NCBI GenBank assembly: GCA_900317285.1
Contig: ONGA01000008.1
Span: forward strand, 85,771-149,770
Direction: 5' to 3'
Length of the DNA stretch: 64,000 nucleotides
Source: an uncultured Bacteroidales bacterium
GTDB lineage: Bacteria > Bacteroidota > Bacteroidia > Bacteroidales > P3
The notes beneath the pieces are model-generated. The model ran no database searches, had not been told where the DNA came from, and saw nothing but the letters and a program-made list of their open reading frames with translations. Shown here in pieces: positions 62,414 through 64,000 of this stretch (position 1 is its first letter; every line of letters begins with the position of its first letter). The position numbers and the translations under genes are program-made.

Positions 62414-63802
62414 ATGAATAGGCGCGATTTTCTCAAAGGCCTCTCCGGAGCCATCGTGGCCGGTGCTGCTGTTGCAGCGGGCTGCGACCACCCCAATGCT
62501 GTCAAGGTCGAAGGCTACACCTCCGGCGAGGTGCCAACGGACAAGATGTCCATGCGTGCCGACGCCCACGGGCAGCAAGTCTCGCTCCTCGGCTTTGGCA
62601 TGATGCGCCTGCCTGTGGAGGGAGGGGGTGACCTCCGTTCAAATCCCGACGCCAAACTCGACCAAGAAGCAATCAACCAACTGGTCGACTATGCCATTGA
62701 ACATGGCGTGAACTACTTCGATACCGCTCCTGTTTACCTCAAGGGTATGTCCGAGGAGGCAACGGGCATTGCCCTCAGCCGTCATCCGCGCGATAAATGG
62801 CTTGTGGCGACTAAACTTTCCAATTTCCGCAATTGGACCCCAGAGGCTAGCCTCAAAATGTATCACGAGTCGTTTGAAAAACTGCAGGTTAACCACATCG
62901 ACTATTATTTATTGCATTCTTTTGGCGGTGTTTCGGATGGTAAGAGTGATTTTGAGAAGCGTTTTGTCGACAATGGGATGCTCGAATTCCTGCTGAAAGA
63001 GCGTGAGGCGGGTCGCATCCGCAATTTAGGTTGGTCGTTCCATGGGGAGCAGTCGGAGTTCGATAAAGTAGTGGCACTGCACGACAAGTACCATTGGGAC
63101 TTCGCACAGATACAGATGAACTATGTTGATTGGCATTATGCGCATGAGATAGAACCTGAGAATGTTAATGCTGAACACTTATATAATTCGCTGGCGGAAA
63201 GAAATATTCCTATCGTGATTATGGAGCCGCTGCTGGGTGGTCGACTTGGAACGCTCAACGAACACATGGCTTCTCTGCTGAAGCAACAGAATCCTGACAG
63301 AAGCCTTGCTTCGTGGGCTTTCAGACATCTCGCGATGTTCCCACATATTCTTACGGCTCTCAGCGGCATGAATCTTATGGAGCATTTGCAAGACAACATA
63401 CGTTCGTGTTCACCAGCGGAACCGTTGAGTGAAGCAGATATGGCGTTGCTTGACCGTGTGGCTGACGAGTTTGCTCATTTCCCAGCCATTCCATGCACTA
63501 ACTGTCAGTACTGTATGCCTTGCCCCTATGGGCTTGACATCCCCAAGATTTTCGAGCACTATAATAAGTGCCTCAGTGAAGGGAATGTCGTTTCTGAGGG
63601 AACAGTGGAACAGCGTGAATTCCGTCGTGCTCGCAAAGCGTTCCTTACAAGCTACGACGCTAGTGTGTCACGTTTGCGTCAGGCTGACCATTGCATTGAC
63701 TGCGGCGAGTGTCTCAAGCATTGTCCGCAGCACATCCAGATACCGCAGAAAATGCATATAATCGAAGATTACACGAATAAATTAAAAGATTCATTGGTAT
63801 GA
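62414..63802 (+). CDS. Tat-exported aldo/keto reductase with C-terminal 4Fe-4S domain
   Basis: 462 residues. A twin-arginine signal (NRRDFLKGLSGAIVAGAAVAAGC) with a lipobox-like AAGC suggests Tat export and possible lipidation. The aldo/keto reductase barrel (about 55-345) has NYFDTAPVY with the catalytic Asp and Tyr, ATKLSN with Lys and LLHSFG with His. The C-terminal part (about 365-450) has two 4Fe-4S motifs (CTNCQYCMPCPYG and CIDCGECLKHCPQ). Fused AKR-ferredoxins of this type are common in anaerobes; substrate unknown. It overlaps tatA by 4 nt. Confidence 0.92.
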   Translation: MNRRDFLKGLSGAIVAGAAVAAGCDHPNAVKVEGYTSGEVPTDKMSMRADAHGQQVSLLGFGMMRLPVEGGGDLRSNPDAKLDQEAINQLVDYAIEHGVNYFDTAPVYLKGMSEEATGIALSRHPRDKWLVATKLSNFRNWTPEASLKMYHESFEKLQVNHIDYYLLHSFGGVSDGKSDFEKRFVDNGMLEFLLKEREAGRIRNLGWSFHGEQSEFDKVVALHDKYHWDFAQIQMNYVDWHYAHEIEPENVNAEHLYNSLAERNIPIVIMEPLLGGRLGTLNEHMASLLKQQNPDRSLASWAFRHLAMFPHILTALSGMNLMEHLQDNIRSCSPAEPLSEADMALLDRVADEFAHFPAIPCTNCQYCMPCPYGLDIPKIFEHYNKCLSEGNVVSEGTVEQREFRRARKAFLTSYDASVSRLRQADHCIDCGECLKHCPQHIQIPQKMHIIEDYTNKLKDSLV

Positions 63803-63972
63803 AATTATTAGTGTTAGGCACCTGGGAGATTATCGTCATTGTCCTTGCAATCCTGCTGCTCTTTGGCGGCAAGAAGATTCCTGAGCTTATGCATGGTGTT
63901 GGTAAAGGCGTTAAGAACTTCAAGGATGGCATGAACGGAGTGGAAGATCCTAAGGAAAAGAAAGAAGAGTGA
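63799..63972 (+). CDS. tatA: Sec-independent protein translocase TatA/E
   Basis: 57 residues. Single membrane helix (TWEIIVIVLAILLLFGGKKIPELM) and a conserved FGxxKxP-type hinge, followed by the amphipathic helix GKGVKNFKDGM and a charged tail. It follows a Tat-signal-bearing reductase with an ATGA overlap and precedes tatC (GTGA overlap): substrate and translocase genes coupled together. Confidence 0.93.
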   Translation: MKLLVLGTWEIIVIVLAILLLFGGKKIPELMHGVGKGVKNFKDGMNGVEDPKEKKEE

Positions 63973-64000
63973 CTTTCTGGGAGCACCTTGACGAGCTTCG
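63969..64000 (+). CDS. tatC: Start of tatC (partial, window edge)
   Basis: GTG 63969 overlaps the tatA stop (GTGA). The eleven visible codons read MTFWEHLDELR, the conserved start of TatC, the signal-receptor subunit of the Tat translocase. The rest is outside the window. Confidence 0.8.
   Translation, partial: MTFWEHLDEL

Noticed and set aside
1-64000. Prophage, insertion sequence, integron or toxin-antitoxin pair
   Set aside because: No integrase, transposase, capsid, or recognisable toxin/antitoxin reading frame; repeats present are short and not transposon ends.

Overview
The window looks like chromosome of an anaerobic member of the Bacteroidetes, most probably a gut- or rumen-type Bacteroidales. 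Support: promoters of the TAnnTTTG (-7) class, type IX secretion genes porU and porV, DUF4919, DUF4249 and DUF5686 families, a hydrogenase-maturation GTPase (hydF), lysine 5,6-aminomutase, and many outer-membrane beta-barrels and lipoproteins. Genes are tightly packed with ATGA/GTGA overlaps. I see no integrase, transposase, phage gene, CRISPR array, rRNA or SusC/SusD pair. There is one tRNA, tRNA-Arg(CCG).

Layout: 1-3892 (minus) is a beta-mannosidase lipoprotein coupled to an outer-membrane DUF5686-like protein cut by the window edge. 4066-7469 (minus) is hydF-folA-cinA-DUF486. 7511-9167 (plus) holds two DUF4919 paralogs. 9145-15622 (minus) is a tlpA-like gene, an outer-membrane protein, ribF, a nitrilase-family gene and mutS2. 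16008-24922 (plus) is guaB, three periplasmic folding factors (PpiC/SurA type), moxR, an unknown gene and panB. 24946-32373 (minus) is porU-porV-ispF-clpS-nfeD-floA-hdeD. 32753-36729 (plus) is tRNA-Arg, a CPBP protease, HU, a 29-residue basic protein, RNase G and a GH25 lysozyme. 36835-44856 (plus) is kamD-kamE-CoA-transferase B, then an outer-membrane protein, a catalytically dead GH2 protein and a DUF4249 lipoprotein. 44921-48916 is trigger factor and two paralogous barrels. 48942-52319 is a 1082-residue five-module flavo-iron-sulfur oxidoreductase. 52631-59126 is a DUF5686 protein followed by three minus-strand genes (fRMsr, GH29, GH3). 59167-64000 is a hemerythrin-LuxR regulator, a fused NapH/NapG-like ferredoxin, a YitT protein, a Tat-exported aldo/keto reductase and tatA-tatC.

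Functionally, the window combines housekeeping (guaB, folA, panB, ispF, ribF, tig, mutS2), envelope biogenesis (SurA-type chaperones, porUV) and anaerobic redox metabolism (hydF, kamDE with a CoA-transferase, the HcnABC-like fusion, the NapHG/AKR/Tat group).

The most unusual theme is degenerate short tandem repeats of 7 to 9 nt and small palindromes. They sit between genes but also inside coding sequence, where they form signal-peptide cores, inter-domain linkers and one insertion within a conserved enzyme. Other leading observations are the dead GH2 enzyme, the HcnABC-like fusion, three identically placed promoter/ATG pairs that imply leaderless transcripts, and a CPBP gene starting 2 nt after a tRNA. 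All assignments come from reading the sequence and recognising families; no database search was run.
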